The notes: generated from the sequence alone by a model not told the origin. 64,000 bases of DNA from Cotesia glomerata (GCF_020080835.1 NC_058164.1:5419666-5483665); one strand, 5' to 3'; counted from the stretch's first letter, positions 51,801 to 64,000 are shown. Numbers and translations: made by a program.

Positions 51801-54800
51801 ATATAAAAGTAAGCAGGTCAATATAATAAAATTTTAAAGCTCCTTTTCCATTTTATATTCACCGTCTGTGCAGTATTCGGTTATTTCAACTTACAGATCA
51901 GACATTATTCAAGCTCGCAAGAGTGCTTCCAAGAGCATCCTTTGCCTTTACATTTCGCTGCTTATTTATACACATAGACATAGACACAAGACATATAGAT
52001 TTCCTGATATACGAGAAAGTGCCGAGGAAGGAGAAGGGAAGGGTTGAGTTGTCTATAACATAAAAGCGTAAGACGTTGAGCCAAACAGAACGTAACTTAG
52101 AGCAGCAGACAGATCTGTAAAAATTTATAAAAAAAACAGTGGATCCAGTGGAGTAGGATGAGCTGCTTGGAAATCAGAACCAAGAGAATAAATCAACATT
52201 CCTTTGTCAGAAGTTGCTCTGCTTTCTACTCTCTAGCAATATTTACTCCTCAAACTCCTTCTGGAGCTCTCGCCGTCTCTTTTACTCGAACTGAAACTCC
52301 CAGTCTTGATATTCCTATTCCCCTGGTCTTGTTCTTATTGTACTTGCGCTCAAACGAACTATCTCGGCTCTTAGTTTATGGATATGAGTTTTCATCCGAG
52401 AGACATCATTTCATTGTGCATCTATTTATGCGTGGAATCCGGCCCACCGATCAACATGACATATCCGGTTCAGGAAAACTCTAAAGACTAATTCAACATG
52501 AAACGGACTTGTCTTCTTGGATATAGTTATAGGTCGAGGCGAAGGTATAAATGTGAATTTCTTACTCCTGCTACGGTTCCTCGAACATCGATAACAGGAA
52601 ATAGCGAAGAGTAGCAAGACAAACATGACGTAGATGAAATTATACGACTCGACGATTGTACATTTGATGCTTGCTCACCCGTCAGCTTTTTTAGATTAAT
52701 ATTGGAAAAGTGTGTCTTGCTTTTAGAGCTTACTTTCAATCTTTTTTTTTTTTTTTTGGTGTAAAAATGGTGATAACTATTGATTTTTTTATATATATGT
52801 CTAATTAATCAAATCAGAAAAATTTTGTACCATAAAATGGGGTTTTATAGTTAAAATTAGTGTCATTAAACAGATTTTGATCCTAATTGGTGTCTTTTGA
52901 TGGTTTTAAATATTTTTTGAGTGATATTTAATCTATTATATGAAATTTTTGAAAGTTTGTTCTGATAAATTTGATTAAATTAGTTTCAAAAGCATCCAAC
53001 TGATGTATAATACGTAAAAAAACATAAAAAATAACTGCAGATTGCTCGTATTAAATTATTAAAACAATAATTTTTGTATAAAATTAATAATAATGCTTTA
53101 TGAAGACTAAAAATAGCGACGACGATAATAAACATAGTTTAATAACCCAATTACCATAAAATGCAGGCAGCACTTAGCGACAATTGTGAAAGAAAAATCA
53201 AAATTTCATTTATAAATACGGGTGTAAATGTTGAAGGGTAAAATAAAGCAAATAGTTTTTGATCCCCGGGGCTTTCCACGGTCCACCGGGTTAATTTTTA
53301 ATCCCGGGGAAGGCCGAGAGTCGATTGGAACTTTCTCGGCAACATTAACTGGCAATTGTCAGCGCTGGCAGCTAGTAGACTGGTCCAGAGTTCAGAGAAC
53401 AGGGAACAGACCACCCTATCCTGTTCATTGTATCGTTGTCCGGGTTTCAGTTACGAGTTTGGGAATTTAATACCTCGATGCAATTTCCCGAGTATGGACA
53501 CCGACATCTCCGGCGTGTTCTATGTGATGTGTAGGTGTTAATGAAATTTTTGAATCGGTCTTTTCTATTATTACCATTCCTCATATTTACATACTTTAAG
53601 CTTAAGCTTTCTCTTTCATTTTATTTTATATTGTGATAAAAATTCAAATTATTATCCGGACAATTTTTTATTATTTATTGGATTAGATTTTCCACCTGAG
53701 CAGGCATTCGATAATGCGAAAATTAATCTCCCGGGTAGAGCCCCAGGCGAAAAATAAAAAAACCATAAAAGTTTATGATATTTGGAGGATGCAATCCCAA
53801 AGTTTGGGTTTTTATGTACGAGCCGAACCTCACTCGAGGTGTGTATTTTCCGGGAGGAGGTGTCAGAGGAATGCGGTGATCAAAAGGCCGAACTAAACAG
53901 GAATGTCAAGAATGTCGGCATCATCATCTGAGCCCTGAGATGGATAAAAGTTCGGAGGGTCGTAGGGGACTTGAGGAATGTCGGCTAATGTCTGGCCGCC
54001 CACAAGGGACCACCCGAAAACAGAAAAATGGATAAGGGAGAAAATAGAAGAGGAATAAAACGTATGGTCGTAGTGAGTGCCCGAATGGAAATAAAGGGAC
54101 CGGGAATCGTTATGTTGGCATCAACTAAAACTCACATCCTTGATCGTTATGTTCTGGGTAGAAGGAGAGGATGAAGTAGAAGTTAAAGGTGTAGGTGTAG
54201 GGATATACTGAATAGAAGGGAGCTTCTATTACAGAGAATATCGAATAATCGATATGTGGAAAAATGTAAGCCGAGCAGTCATCTGCGAGAATCGAATTCC
54301 GAGGGAAATGCCCGAAATCAACATTGCACGCCAAAGCTCATCCCTGAGCTTCAAAGGACTACCAGGGGAGGGAGGCACCCCTTCAGTCAAGGGCTCGCGA
54401 TTCGATCGCGCTCGAGTGCATGCGACAGCGGGCCTCAAGCCAGAGTTCTTTGCTCAGAGCAGAATGGAATGGAATATAATAGAATATGAATTAAAAAAAA
54501 AAAAAAGAGGATTGTTTAAAGTGTCGGATTCGATCCTTTTTATTATTCATGATTCATGATTATGATGATGATGTGATGGGAAAAAATGAAAATGTAAGAA
54601 GAACTTAGTGGAGTATTATGGAGAGCTGTGCACCCAACCGTTCCATATTTAAATAATAATAATAATGGCGAAAGTGTAAAAGCTGGCTTTGTATCAAAGA
54701 GTCACCTTTCACATATCGAAGTCGGGCTTTTAAAACTCCCACGCTGATGATTGAATTCTAAGGTGACTGATTTTCTTTTTTGAAACGCTCTGACCCGACA

Positions 54801-55655
54801 ATTTTTATTTTTATATTTTAATATACTCATGCACTTGAAGTAATGACTTGCTTCGTGGGTGGAGATATTTCTTGGGAAATAATTATTAAGTATTTTTCAA
54901 ATATTTGATAAATTGATTTTGTTGAAAATTAATATGGAAAAAATATTTTTATTTTGGAAATCTATTTTATATTTTAATTTTTTTGAAATATTTAGTAAAA
55001 TAAATTTAGCCCAAAAGTTTCTAATCTTTAGCTAAAAAAATAAATTTAATTAAAAAATCTAATCTTGGTGTTAAAAAAATTTATTTGGTTCAAAAATTTT
55101 TCTAATTGATCCTAAATCTAATATTTATATTCTTTTTAAACAAATTAATTTTTTTTTAATCTGATAAATTTATTTCAGTTCTTCAAACAAGTTTTATTTA
55201 TTTAACTATTGCTAATTCTCGTTTTTTTGTCTTCAAATTTTTCCTGTCCATATCGGTGTCACTGTATGGCGCTTTTAATTTTTTGTCCGTACACAAGTTA
55301 TCAATTTATTCATAAATACTGAACTACATATGTGAAAACAAAAACAGAACGAATGAAATCAAAATAACCAACGTCCATTAGCAAACGTATGCGTTTGTGT
55401 TAGTATTTACGGGAGTATGAGTCGTACCCTATTGTTTGTTTATACATATGTCGATATATATATGTATATGTAAATAAATGAGTGATACATATATTTATTA
55501 TTATACATATCTATATGAAATCGTAGCAGCAAACATTGTAGCGTATTCACCTCGACTGCGGTATTTTGGATCAATTAACTAATGGACTAATGGGTTTATG
55601 GGTGAGGAATTAACAGACACACGAATGCATTGTGCCCAGTTTTACCCCTCTTTAG

Positions 55656-55675
55656 AATATATATATATATATATA
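55656..55675. repeat. (AT)n microsatellite
   Basis: AT dinucleotide run after TTTAGA, inside the giant intron. Confidence 0.85.
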
Positions 55676-57759
55676 ACATTTACTATACATATTTTCCATC
55701 ATAAAGTGCTTAAATGTTTATTCTACGCTTCAAATCACAGGAACAATAATTTTCCATGTGGTAAATAACGATAAATTTATCTGAAAGACTTTTTAAGCGT
55801 TTTATTTTTCTCAAAGAAGAAATAAAATTTATATAAATAAATACTTGGGTTTAATTTGTCTTGGCAATTCTCTGGGTTGCTTACAAATCATTACCTGCGT
55901 TTACACACGAGTTTCCTTCGTAAGGTAAACACGAAATTTAAAAGTTTGCCGGTTTATTTGTTAGATTTTTATTTTTTTTTTTAATTAAATCATTTTTTGT
56001 CAGTGAACTCTCAAGATACTTGTTTTTTAAATAATATTGATAATTATAATCATATTTATGGAGTAAGAGCTAAATTTGGAGACTACAAAGTTTGTAGAAT
56101 GACAAACAGACGCGCAAATATTGGCTGTAGAGGCAAAAAGATTTTTCATCAAAGAGCTGCGTGCTGAAATTTATCCCTTAATGTAAATGAATTGGATATA
56201 TTGGTTACTACTTGAAATACTCGTGTAAATGTTTGCTTCAGGCTTTAATTAGTTTATTTTCCCGATCGATACATGTAATATCATTCGCCCGAAATAACAT
56301 TTTGCTGTTTGTTTTATTATGTTGACAGCGTCGGTTTTTATTTTTAAATAAAGGTGAAAAATTTTTATTTTTGTTCCAACTGTAACAATTTTTTTTTTTG
56401 TTTCATAATATTAGTATTTAATTTTTTATTTGATGTCTGAGAGCTTTCAATTAAGCAATTTTCTCGACGGTCGAATTTAGTTATTTAATTTTTTTTATTA
56501 ACGAAAAATTTTTTATTTTTAATTTTGAAGTAATTTAATTTTAAATTTATTAAGAATATTAAAAATAATAATGTCAATATCAATTTCATTTGATTTAATT
56601 TTAATAATGAAATTTTTATTTAATTAATTTGTAAAAATTCTGAAATATTTTTAGTTTAGTGAGTTTAATTTATTTTTATTCATTTAACAGAAACTTTTCT
56701 ATTTCAATTAATTATTAATTATTAGTATTTTAATTCTTGATTCATTATGAATATTAAAAACAGTAATGTCAATTTTAATTTATTAAAAAATTTAATTATA
56801 TTAATGAAATTCTTTTTTTTAATATATTTCATTGGATTTTATTATTTATAAAAAAATTTCACCGTCAAAATAATTAATTTTTTGTTAAATTTTTAAATAG
56901 CTAGAATTTTTATAAAAAAATTTAATTAATAAACTTAAAAATTTTTTATTTTATATACCAATATATCATGAATTAATATAACCCAACTAATTTTTCGCTT
57001 AATTTTCAAGTATTCAATAAAAAAATAAACAATGAAAAATTTCTCTCCCTTTTTTTCTTAACTTAGAAATTTTTCCGTGTGAAATTTCATTCCTTGAAAA
57101 ATAATTTCTGTCATTTTTTAATTAAGTACTGTTTTTATGACAAATAATGTAAATTACCCAGGAGAAATTTATTTTATAAATGACCCAGCGATAAAACGTC
57201 AGAGTTAATTTAATTATTTATGAAATTATTATTATTAAAAAAAAAGAATATTAAATAATAGAACAGAAAAAAAAATTTTTTCATCATGATAATTTTAATG
57301 AAAAACATAAAAGGTCACGATATTACTAAACTGCATATATATATTTCAATTCATAAAAATATAAAAGAAAGTAATTGAAAAGTATGAAACATTATTATAG
57401 AGAATTTTTTTTTCTGCACAGTAGGGAAGTTATTAAATAAAGGCTCAGTGCTTTAAATTGTAAAGGGTACTTTTTTCTTTTGACAAAATGTACATGTATA
57501 AAATAAAATAAAAATGGTTTGTAAAATAAAAGCAAGAGCTGAGAAAATTAATATTCTTAGCGTGATGGCAAAACTTAAGAAAAAATATAATAGGAATAGT
57601 AATGACTGAAAAAATTACAATATTCGGAGCACGTCGGAGTCATAAATGTTGGGAGAAGATCTGAAATTTACTCTGAAATATCAATAGAACTATGTATTCG
57701 TCGGTTTGCGTATATATATAAGATATAGTTATCTTTGAGGATGAGGAAAGGTAAGTAAG

Positions 57760-57779
57760 TGTATGTATGTATGTATGTA
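57760..57779. repeat. (GTAT)n microsatellite
   Basis: TGTATGTATGTATGTATG preceded by GTAAGTAAGT. The GTAAGT here is part of the simple repeat and should not be read as a splice donor. Confidence 0.85.
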
Positions 57780-59440
57780 AGAAGATATATGAATGTAAGA
57801 CTTAGGCGGAAGTCAAACAATCGTGTCCTTCATACTTGCGGATAAAGTCCCCTCGGATGAGTTTCTCGCGTGACACATCTGCATCCCTCGAGAAGTTTTT
57901 AGATCCTCTTCACGGTAAAGTGCGTATCGTAGACGTGACTTCCGACCCAAGAATATTCTCATGCAAACACACATACCGGTCTATTGAATATGAGGAACCG
58001 AGTTCCGAACAAAGTTGTAAATCATTGCCCGAATTAAATTATTATTCTGTTCTGTAAATTGCTATTAACTCTCAGCTCACTCCGAATTCGTACGAGTTTA
58101 CAATCCGTTCACGGAATATTCATTGCGGCACTTTGACGAATAGTCTATAGTTATTTTTTTCGTAAAAATTATTCTTTTTTATTAATTTATGATAACTTTA
58201 AAATATTGAAATTTATCATGAAAAAATTTTTAATGTGGCCTGATATAAATTATTTAAATTAAGGCATATAAAAAAATTTTTTTAACAAAATAATAATCAT
58301 TCATGATTAAAGAATTTTTGGCAATTACAGTGTTTGTGTGGAAAGCTTCAAAAAGCCCAATTGTCAGTACAAAATGTTAGTGTCTAGATATCGTTAAGAA
58401 AAATGTCACAGCCAGGACGAAAGACGTGAGAATAAAGAAAGAATGAAAAGAAAAAAAAAAGTAAAAAGAGATCTTGAGGTCGCTACATGTGGAGATATGG
58501 ACAATAACTGTATTGTCAAAGTTTTTGTATGGAGCTTTTGACGCTGAGTTTGCTTTAGGCAACTTGAATAGCGGGATCTTGGGATATGCTGGCTATTTCT
58601 ATTGTTGAGTTGTTATTCGGTGATGTAATTGGCATCAAATCATCGGTGTAACAGAAAAGTTACTAAACAATAATAAATTCCGGCGTTTTTGGGGATAAGT
58701 TTTAAAACAAAATTAGTTTTATTTTTAAAAAATTATAACATTTTTTTTTAACTAATATTTTATAATAAATTCTTTCAACAGAGAAATAATTTTTATAATT
58801 AATTTAACGTTAAACTTTATTATTAAACCTCCGAAGACTGACCCCGAGAAAGTTTGTTACTGGTAAATAAAGTAAATGTGTTATTTAATTGAAATCTCTT
58901 GTATTAAATGTATAAAATGCAGTAAGTCGTTGCAGAAGCATTTAAAATAATAAATATTTCCACAGGGGGTCACGTACCAGCAGTAGTATCCTGCATAATA
59001 TGGTCAGACTGAAACCCGAGACCGGGACACTAGTTTTCTGTCCTTCATCTGCAGAGTACTTACTCCTTTGGGAATAATACACACACATATATATATATAC
59101 CCAGTAATCCTCGGTGGCGTTTTTCGAGAATAATAAAAACGAACAAAAAGTTTAAAACTTTCTGCCCCGAATGCTAATAGAAAAATAAACGGATGAAAAG
59201 TTTTCTTCCGATGGACTAAATCTTCTGGGCGCAGACCGTACACTTTAATTTTTATCTTCTTTCTTCCCCTTCTTTTTATTTTTATCATTTATTTTTTATT
59301 TTACCTCCTGTTTTTATGTTTCTATTTTTATAAACATCCTGAAAAGGCTTTTCCATTTCCGGACCGTGAAAAATGGTAGATTTATGCCAAGAGTTAATAC
59401 AATCGTGAATAATTGTGTTTCTGTTTATTATCTGTTGCAG

Positions 59441-59623
59441 CGGACAACGTCCCAGTGGGGTTCCCAGTTATCACTCAGTCCCCCACAACCAAAGTTGTCG
59501 AGATGGGGCACAACGCAGTGCTATCTTGCACAGCCATCGGCTCGCCACCTCCTATAATTTCCTGGATTCGCGATATGGTCCCTATCAACACGTCAAATCA
59601 TCGATATTCTGTCCTAGACTCTG
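59441..59623 (+). CDS. Lar: Lar exon: start of Ig domain 2
   Basis: Third Lar exon, 183 nt, phase 1 at both ends. The acceptor ends TCTGTTGCAG and the donor is GTAAGT at 59624. The split codon with the upstream exon reads Pro, then DNVPVGFPVITQSPTTKVVE, MGHNAVLSCTAIGSPPPIIS and W. This includes the first Ig2 cysteine (LSC) and the core tryptophan. The peptide then runs IRDMVPINTSNHRYSVLDS. The GFPVITQ opening of Ig2 and the AIGSPPP segment are typical of Lar. The second half of Ig2, expected to contain an ECVAEN-like strand, is not recognisable before the window ends, so the next full exon probably lies beyond 64000. The N-T-S triplet is a possible N-glycosylation site. The exon ends exactly where LAR-family receptors place an optional mini-exon; see the candidate at 63196. 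Confidence 0.94.
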
Positions 59624-61501
59624 GTAAGTTTCACATTTTATGATTTATTTCAACTATTCTGTTGTAATATAATTTCGGGTATTAAATTGTAAAAAATACC
59701 TATCGTAGCACAAAAAAGTCACTAAAAGCCTTCTCTTGTTGATAGTTCAATAAAAAAATTTTTCTTCCAAATAGTATCTATAAAAATTCCACGTCAAAGT
59801 ATTCGTAAAATTTTAATATCACAAGCATGAATCGGGAAAAGTACTATCACCTCGAAAACTCATTTTTCATGGTATTAAAAAAAATTTTTTTCTCTTGTCC
59901 CTTTGTTTAATTATCCAAAAAGTAGAATATAGGAAAAAATTTTGAAAAAAATGACACTTTAATTTCTATCCTTCCCGGAAAAATGACTAAAATTCAAATG
60001 GCTGTAGTTTACTCAAAAAAATTAATTTTTGGAAACTTTTTCCTTAAATCTACTTTCTTTTATATCTAAAAAGATGATAGTGAAAAAAATTCCGATAAAA
60101 ATTTCAAAAAACAAACTTTTCAAGCATAAAAACAAAATTTTTTTTTCTAATTTTAAAGAGTGTTTTTTATAAGAAAAAAATAAAATTATGAAATAAATTT
60201 AAATAAAAATAAAACAACCTATTCTGTCTTTACACAGACGGCTAGATGGATATCCAACCACTGTAATTTGATAAAATTTAATATCTTAAAGTGCATAACA
60301 GAGCAGAAGCGGCGAACAATAAAAGTGTCTGAACGCGATTCGAAAAAATGATCTGTACATAAATAATTTTTTTGCTTATTACATTTACTGGGAGCGTAAG
60401 TCACTGTCACGAGGCGAACGTGAACGGCGATGATCGAGTGGTCACGCGATACGGGACGTACAACATCCAACATATCTATCTTGTTTAACGCAATTCATGT
60501 CTCACCACCCACTTCACATACTCTCTATAACTGCCTCCTGTTAAACTACCAAGTAAAGTGTCCTCTACACTCTTTGCATTAACTATATCAAGTGTTCTCC
60601 ATCAGCATATGATAATAAAAAAAAATATAAATATTGTACATGTGTACTGACGATGTTATCAAAAGTGGTTGTAAAAATATTCATACTAGTTTTTCTATAT
60701 GAAAATGCTCCTCGATTTTAATCAAGGATTGACATTCATCAAAGGACCGAATTGTAAACTAAAACGTCCTTAAATTGTTCGAATAATCGAGTCTGTTGAA
60801 TATCTGCCGCGGTTGATTGAACAATCAAGTGGCTCGGTTGGTACTTAGAGCGCCAGCGAGGCAACTAATTGGATATAATGTAAGAGTTTACTTCTCCAAA
60901 AGTCCGTAACCATACTTGTAGTCGATGGTCCGTAAGATAATTATCAGAACAAACTAATTAAACATATTTATAGATCGGTTTTATTTATTTAGCGAAAGGA
61001 AATTAAACAGTTTAGTTTTTTTGATAATGTTTACAGAGCAAGTGAGCTCATTCTCGTTTATTTTAATTGTCTGGTTTATATGAAACAACAGATTTTGCAC
61101 TTAAATCCCATTTATTCAACAGTGAAATGCTAATTCCCTAGGTATTTTCCTAACTAATAAATATTCATCGGCTTTGCTATCCAATTCGTAATTTATTTAC
61201 GATCTTCTGCTGTTTCATTATTGGTATTTGACTATTGGTAAATCATACTACCGTAATTATGCAATCCTATCCCAGTAATCATACACAAGTAGTACCTATA
61301 TCAAGGTTATTATTCGCTGAAACATAATAAAGGGTTTTATTTTCGACAGAAAGTCATTTATTGCAATTAAACTGTTAGCGGATTTATTTGGGTAGTTTTG
61401 AATGGAATTTCGAGGGATTTAAAGTTAAAATTGAGCTAATATAATTTAAAAGCACCAATTATTGATACTATTCGAAATTTAACGGGTATTTTAATATTTA
61501 A
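59624..61501 (+). other. Lar intron after the Ig2 exon, first part
   Basis: Begins with the donor GTAAGT. AT-rich and poly-A/T-rich to about 60220, then mixed. No ECVAEN-like strand or other Ig2 continuation was found, nor any recognisable gene on the minus strand. Confidence 0.6.
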
Positions 61502-62325
61502 CTAGCAACCTTGCAGTCACTATGTGACTGCTGTAACTTGTGATGTAACTTGTCAATAGTTCACAAAATACAAGGTCGTTTCTTAATTATGTTAAATTGC
61601 ACTGTACTTTCTTAAATATTGACATTTTTAAAGATATAAGCTCATCCCGATGTTACACTCATCAAGAGCTTTCATTTGAGTACCCGTATCAATTTTTCAT
61701 ATATTTATATATATATTATATATATGTATATATGAAAAATATATCAAAATGCATGTGGGTACTCAAATGAAAGCTCTTGATGAGTGTATCATCGGGATGA
61801 GCTTATATCTTTAAAAATGTCAATAGTTCACAAAATACAAGGTCGTTTCTTAATTACGTTAAATTGCACTGTACTTTCTTAAATATTGACATTTTTAAAG
61901 ATATAAGCTCATCCCGATATTACACTCATCAAGAGCTTTTATTTGAGTACTCACATGCATTTTTATATATTTTTCATATATACATATATATGATATATAT
62001 AAATATAAGAAAAATTGATGTGGGTACTCAAATGAAAGGTCTCAAAGAGTGCAATGTCAGGATGAGCTTATATCTTTTAAAATATCAATAGTTCACAAGA
62101 TACAAGGTCATTTCTTAATCATGTATCTAGAGATAGAGAATTTTTGAATGCAGCTTAAGTACTTATCATAATAAATTTACTATCGGTGAGAATGATATGA
62201 AACCTTGAAAAGGCACAAATTCAAGTCAAGACCTTTGCAATGACACTAAATTTCACTAAAAAAATCGATTTTATCATATGAATATCCTGGACACAAAATT
62301 TTTCTTACTCGCTTAATAATATAGA
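61502..62325 (-). mobile_element. Helitron-like element, copy 2 (complete)
   Basis: 824 bp, read on the minus strand. The 5' end is TCTATATTATTAAGC after an A. The 3' end is GGTTGCTAG followed by T, so insertion between A and T as in Helitrons. Seven bases before the CTAG lies the hairpin GCAGTCAC-ATA-GTGACTGC (61513-61531), an 8-bp stem with a 3-base loop. The body holds palindromic units in tandem with a period of about 265 bp. No Rep or helicase, hence non-autonomous. No target duplication, as expected. This is the best preserved copy. Confidence 0.82.
61552..62105. repeat. tandem palindromic units inside Helitron copy 2
   Basis: CAATAGTTCACAA recurs at 61554, 61821 and 62086 (period about 265). 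Each unit has inverted arms such as TCATTTGAGTACCC and GGGTACTCAAATGA around an AT-rich centre of TATATATA type, and ends in matching ATAAGCTCATCCCGAT / ATCGGGATGAGCTTAT blocks. Each unit can fold into one long hairpin. Confidence 0.8.
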
Positions 62326-63195
62326 TTAATTTTTTTTGAGTGTAAAAAATTTTTATTTCGTCAAAAAAAACAACTAAGTCGAAAGTTTAGAGGTTAGAGT
62401 TCCGGCATTTCAAGAAAAAATGAAGTAAGCAGTAAATCCCGAGTTACTAGCTCCAGTAATTTTTATCCTTCCCCAGGCAACTCGTAACGGACAGTAGCAA
62501 TTTCTGAGTTTGTCGTAAAGAAATGCTTTGGTGGTCCACTCCACCGGAAATAAAACCCTATATTTGAGCCTGCGTTCGCCGAAAAGAATTACATCCCTGT
62601 AAAAAGATTCCCGAGGACATGCCCGGATATATGGCCCACGCAATTCAGATCGATCGGGTCAGGTCAAGTGGAATGAGAACAAGAACAAAGCTAAATTTTC
62701 TATCGAAAAAAATATGCAGCGAAATGAGAGTTGACGAGCTAAAACTAAGATCGCCAGCCGACTACTGATAACGCGAGTAAACTAAAACTAGTAAAAAAGG
62801 CACTAAAAAATTAAACTCACTATAATTCAGAGTTGGAGGCAATCTAGACGTCATAACTCGGGAGTAGTAAATGTTGAGCGCAATAGTTGACAAGCATCTC
62901 ACGCAGCTCTAACTTCTTTCGCGTGTCTTCGACCTGACCCCCTTCGATATTCATACACACCCTCTGTTCTCTTTTCTTTTTTCTTTTTTCTTTCCTTCCC
63001 TCGTCTCTATGTCCCTTGTCCCATAAAATATCTAATGTAATGTATTACGAAAAAATAAAAAGTGAAAAATGGCGTCTGGCGTACGTGTGCTAGGGACGCA
63101 ACAATGTGCATGAGAATAAAAGTGTAAAATATAACAGGTGTGCTCTTACTTCTTCATGCTGCACCCATCTTGAGTCTTCGCTTGAATATTTTCAG
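62326..63195 (+). other. Lar intron, between Helitron copy 2 and the candidate microexon
   Basis: Less AT-rich than the flanking DNA. No gene recognised. A pyrimidine-rich stretch at 62950-63010 and another just before 63195 precede the candidate microexon. A frame at 62410-62643 minus is unrecognised. Confidence 0.5.
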
Positions 63196-63207
63196 CCACC
63201 ATCAAAC
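63196..63207 (+). CDS. Lar: candidate Lar microexon in Ig2 (meA-like)
   Basis: A 12-nt segment between TATTTTCAG and GTAAGTTT. If spliced after the exon ending at 59623, the last G of that exon plus CC gives Ala, followed by Thr, Ile, Lys and one leftover C. This keeps phase 1 on both sides and inserts four residues after the VLDS end of the Ig2 exon. Vertebrate LAR, PTP-sigma and PTP-delta carry the optional mini-exon meA at the same place, just before the next Ig2 strand. That positional match is the main support beyond the splice sites. The tract upstream of the acceptor is pyrimidine-rich. Other short segments in the window also sit between good splice signals, so chance is not excluded. 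RNA evidence would decide. Confidence 0.42.
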
Positions 63208-63556
63208 GTAAGTTTCGTTAAAATTTTGAAAAACGTCTACGTCTGGCGCCTCAACATCTGCCTGAGCTCCATCTCCCCAAGGTCTATCTTTCACTCGTAT
63301 ACTTAGAAGCTCTTCTTTATTTTCTCTGGGGTGCTATCGTCCAAGAATAATAAATAAAATACATTTATTACACATTATATATTGGAGATGAATAAATATT
63401 TTTGCTTTTAGAATTTTTATTCATCTTTGTGCGAGCTTAATAATTTTTTTTACACTTATAAAAAATTTATTTTATTCAAAATAAATCAATTTGAAGAATT
63501 TTATCATTTTAAATTAATAAAAAAATTTTTTACTTAATAATATTTGTTAAAAAATA
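63208..63556 (+). other. non-coding stretch before Helitron copy 3
   Basis: Starts with GTAAGTTT. AT-rich with no exon or gene recognised. The frame at 63106-63306 runs across the candidate microexon but in a different frame, so it is not evidence for coding. Confidence 0.5.
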
Positions 63557-64000
63557 CTAACAACCTTGCAGTCACTATGTGACTTCCGCGACTTGTGAAC
63601 TATAAATAAATAAAATTTTCCTTTATTAAATAATGACTTTTATTGAATTGCACTATACTTTCTTAGATAATGACGTTTTTAAAGACATAAGCTCACCCGA
63701 TGTTACACTCATCAAGAGCTTTGATTTGAGTACCCACATGTATTTTCATATATTTTTTATATATACATATATATAATATATATAAATATATGAAAAATTG
63801 ATGTGGGTACTCAATTGAAAGGTCTCGATGAGTGTATCATCGAGATGAGATTATATCTTTAAAAATGTTAATAGTTCACAAGATACAAGGTCATTTCTTA
63901 ACTATCGACATTTTTAAAAATATAAGCTCATCCCGAAGTTACACTCATCAAGAGCTTTCATTTGAATACCCACATGGATTTTGATATATTTTTCATATAT
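63557..64000 (-). mobile_element. Helitron-like element, copy 3 (cut by window end)
   Basis: Same orientation as copy 2. On the minus strand it ends GGTTGTTAG followed by T, with the hairpin AGTCAC-ATA-GTGACT just before. CTAG has become TTAG. It contains at least one full palindromic unit and the start of another (TACACTCATCAAGAGCTTTC near 63940). The 5' end lies beyond the window. Confidence 0.75.

Larger units (their letters stand above)
43541..59440 (+). other. giant Lar intron, part 3, up to the Ig2 exon
   Basis: No exon recognised with confidence. GC-richer islands lie at about 48650-50840 and 53230-54480. The first includes two splice-bounded open segments (48748-48870, 49129-49152) and a 96-codon open frame at 50743-51033, all unrecognised. 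The rest is AT-rich, especially 54800-57500. Simple repeats occur at 48190, 55656 and 57760. The intron ends with TCTGTTGCAG. Confidence 0.55.

Noticed and set aside
53268..53310. CCCCGGGG and CCGGGTTAATTTTTAATCCCGG self-complementary patch
   Set aside because: A short hairpin with no neighbouring feature. Too little to call an element or binding site.
57751..57760. GTAAGTAAGT that could be read as a splice donor
   Set aside because: It is the edge of the (GTAT)n microsatellite and has no exon upstream.

Overview
This is an AT-rich animal (insect-like) genomic window. Almost all of it is intron and transposon-derived sequence. Three exons can be recognised with confidence, all on the + strand and all from one gene: the receptor-type tyrosine phosphatase Lar (LAR family, type IIa RPTP). 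Exon 20521-20652 and exon 22029-22187 together encode the first immunoglobulin domain. Exon 59441-59623 starts the second. Every junction is phase 1, so the three exons splice in frame. The intron between the Ig1 and Ig2 exons is about 37.3 kb. The phosphatase domains, the FN3 repeats, the signal peptide exon and the rest of Ig2 are not visible and should lie outside the window or in exons too short to recognise. The Ig1 sequence resembles insect Lar. An AT-rich genome full of short TA-flanked MITEs and small Helitrons would suit a parasitoid hymenopteran, but that assignment is only a guess.

Layout: 1-20520 has no recognisable coding sequence and is probably the large 5' intron or upstream region of Lar. 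It holds two copies of a palindromic MITE (4844-5177, 16257-16627), several diverged tandem duplications and two short segments with good splice signals (8561-8611, 13968-14006). The 1.4-kb intron 20653-22028 contains two different inverted-repeat MITEs side by side. The giant intron 22188-59440 contains a Helitron-like element (33289-34070), a pair of related TA-flanked MITEs (40608-41260, 43270-43540), a hairpin element (about 42929-43127), a repeat with a CTCF-like core (near 37366) and moderately GC-richer islands (about 34190-34700, 35600-36730, 39840-40340, 48650-50840, 53230-54480). After the Ig2 exon, the last 4.4 kb hold two more Helitron-like copies in the opposite orientation (61502-62325, and 63557 running off the end).

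The most interesting items are: (1) a 12-nt candidate microexon at 63196-63207, phase 1 to phase 1, placed where vertebrate LAR-family receptors insert the meA mini-exon in Ig2; and (2) a family of short non-autonomous Helitron-like elements with A|TC and CTAG|T ends and a 3' hairpin, whose bodies are tandem arrays of long palindromic units. No operon, CRISPR, rRNA, tRNA or complete gene was seen. The many other short open frames look like chance frames in intronic DNA.
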